Assembly: GCA_035967665.1 (NCBI GenBank) | Contig: JAYWLB010000025.1 | Span: forward strand, 39,067 to 103,066 | From: Arctic95D-9 sp035967665 | GTDB lineage: Bacteria > Verrucomicrobiota > Verrucomicrobiia > Verrucomicrobiales > DEV007 | Reading direction: 5' to 3' | Length of the DNA: 64,000 nt | Shown here: piece by piece, positions 63,869 through 64,000 of the stretch | How the letters are laid out: every line of letters begins with the position of its first letter | Position numbering within the stretch: the stretch's first letter is position 1 | Translations under genes and position numbers: made by a program | Notes under the pieces: model-generated | The model's input: only the letters and a program-made list of their open reading frames with translations | Told to the model about the DNA's origin: nothing | Database searches by the model: none

Positions 63869-64000
63869 TTACTGCGGCATCCCGTTGGCTTTCCTCCAAT
63901 CAGCATTCGAGCCGTTGGGATGAGCGTTCGTTTCGATCATTTGATCAAAGGCCACCGAGCTCAGGCGACGACCCAGAATCGAGTCCACCGTCAAGACATC
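63869..64000 (-). CDS. C-terminal end of a fourth giant paralogue (D), partial
   Basis: Only the last 43 codons and the TAA stop lie in the window. They encode the conserved tail: DVLTVDSILGRRLSS, then a variable stretch, then NAHPNGSNADWRKANGMPQ. This aligns without gaps to the ends of B and C. In the last 18 residues it is closer to B (one difference before the final residue) than to its neighbour C. By this match D is very probably another giant protein of the same family whose body lies to the right of the window, but its length and domains cannot be seen. Confidence 0.9.
   Translation of the reverse strand, partial: DVLTVDSILGRRLSSVAFDQMIETNAHPNGSNADWRKANGMPQ

Overview
The window is almost entirely coding and holds one thing: a head-to-tail array of giant, repeat-built, probably exported proteins, all on the minus strand. 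Reading in the direction of transcription (right to left) there are the last 43 codons of gene D (63869-64000), complete gene C (36416-63607, 9063 residues), complete gene B (10876-36186, 8436 residues) and the first 3515 codons of gene A (1-10546, running off the left edge). Gaps between genes are 261, 229 and 329 bases. I see no RNA genes, insertion sequences, CRISPR arrays or conventional metabolic genes. The gene letters are mine.

A, B and C share one head: a basic N-terminus, an LEPRVLFSG motif near residue 50-60, then a metzincin-like zinc peptidase signature (HEQGHILGLLD plus a downstream Met-turn MYG). Behind it come thousands of residues of Gly/Asn/Thr/Asp-rich beta-strand repeats: passenger-associated (PATR) repeats, a recurring ET-V-L-G-L-I-DIN unit, 'NNG' blocks, a VG..KS module, and pectin-lyase-like strips. 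Discrete domains are embedded in these repeats: three MAM-like domains in B and in C, one alpha/beta ThuA/GATase-like domain only in B, an SbsA-type Ig domain and an ASPM/HYDIN-like domain only in A, and a glycine-rich 11-copy repeat only in C. B and C end with two VCBS/cadherin-like domains, an Ig-like domain and a conserved tail; D ends with the same tail. I see no autotransporter barrel, LPXTG or PEP-CTERM anchor.

The organism is most likely a member of the Planctomycetota-Verrucomicrobiota-Chlamydiota group, probably a verrucomicrobial or planctomycetal bacterium. This rests on the LEPR-type N-terminus joined to a matrixin-like peptidase and on the density of PATR repeats in giant ORFs; base composition is near 52% G+C by a small sample. 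Species cannot be named from this.

The paralogues probably act as cell-surface or secreted adhesive fibres. Each gene is preceded by similar upstream DNA (a promoter-like block, a leader block and a C-rich motif just before ATG), with no Shine-Dalgarno sequence on the coding strand. This suggests each is expressed from its own, similarly controlled promoter rather than only by read-through. What is most notable here is the four-member giant array, its shared unexplained C-terminal tail, and the way domains have been inserted and swapped among members.
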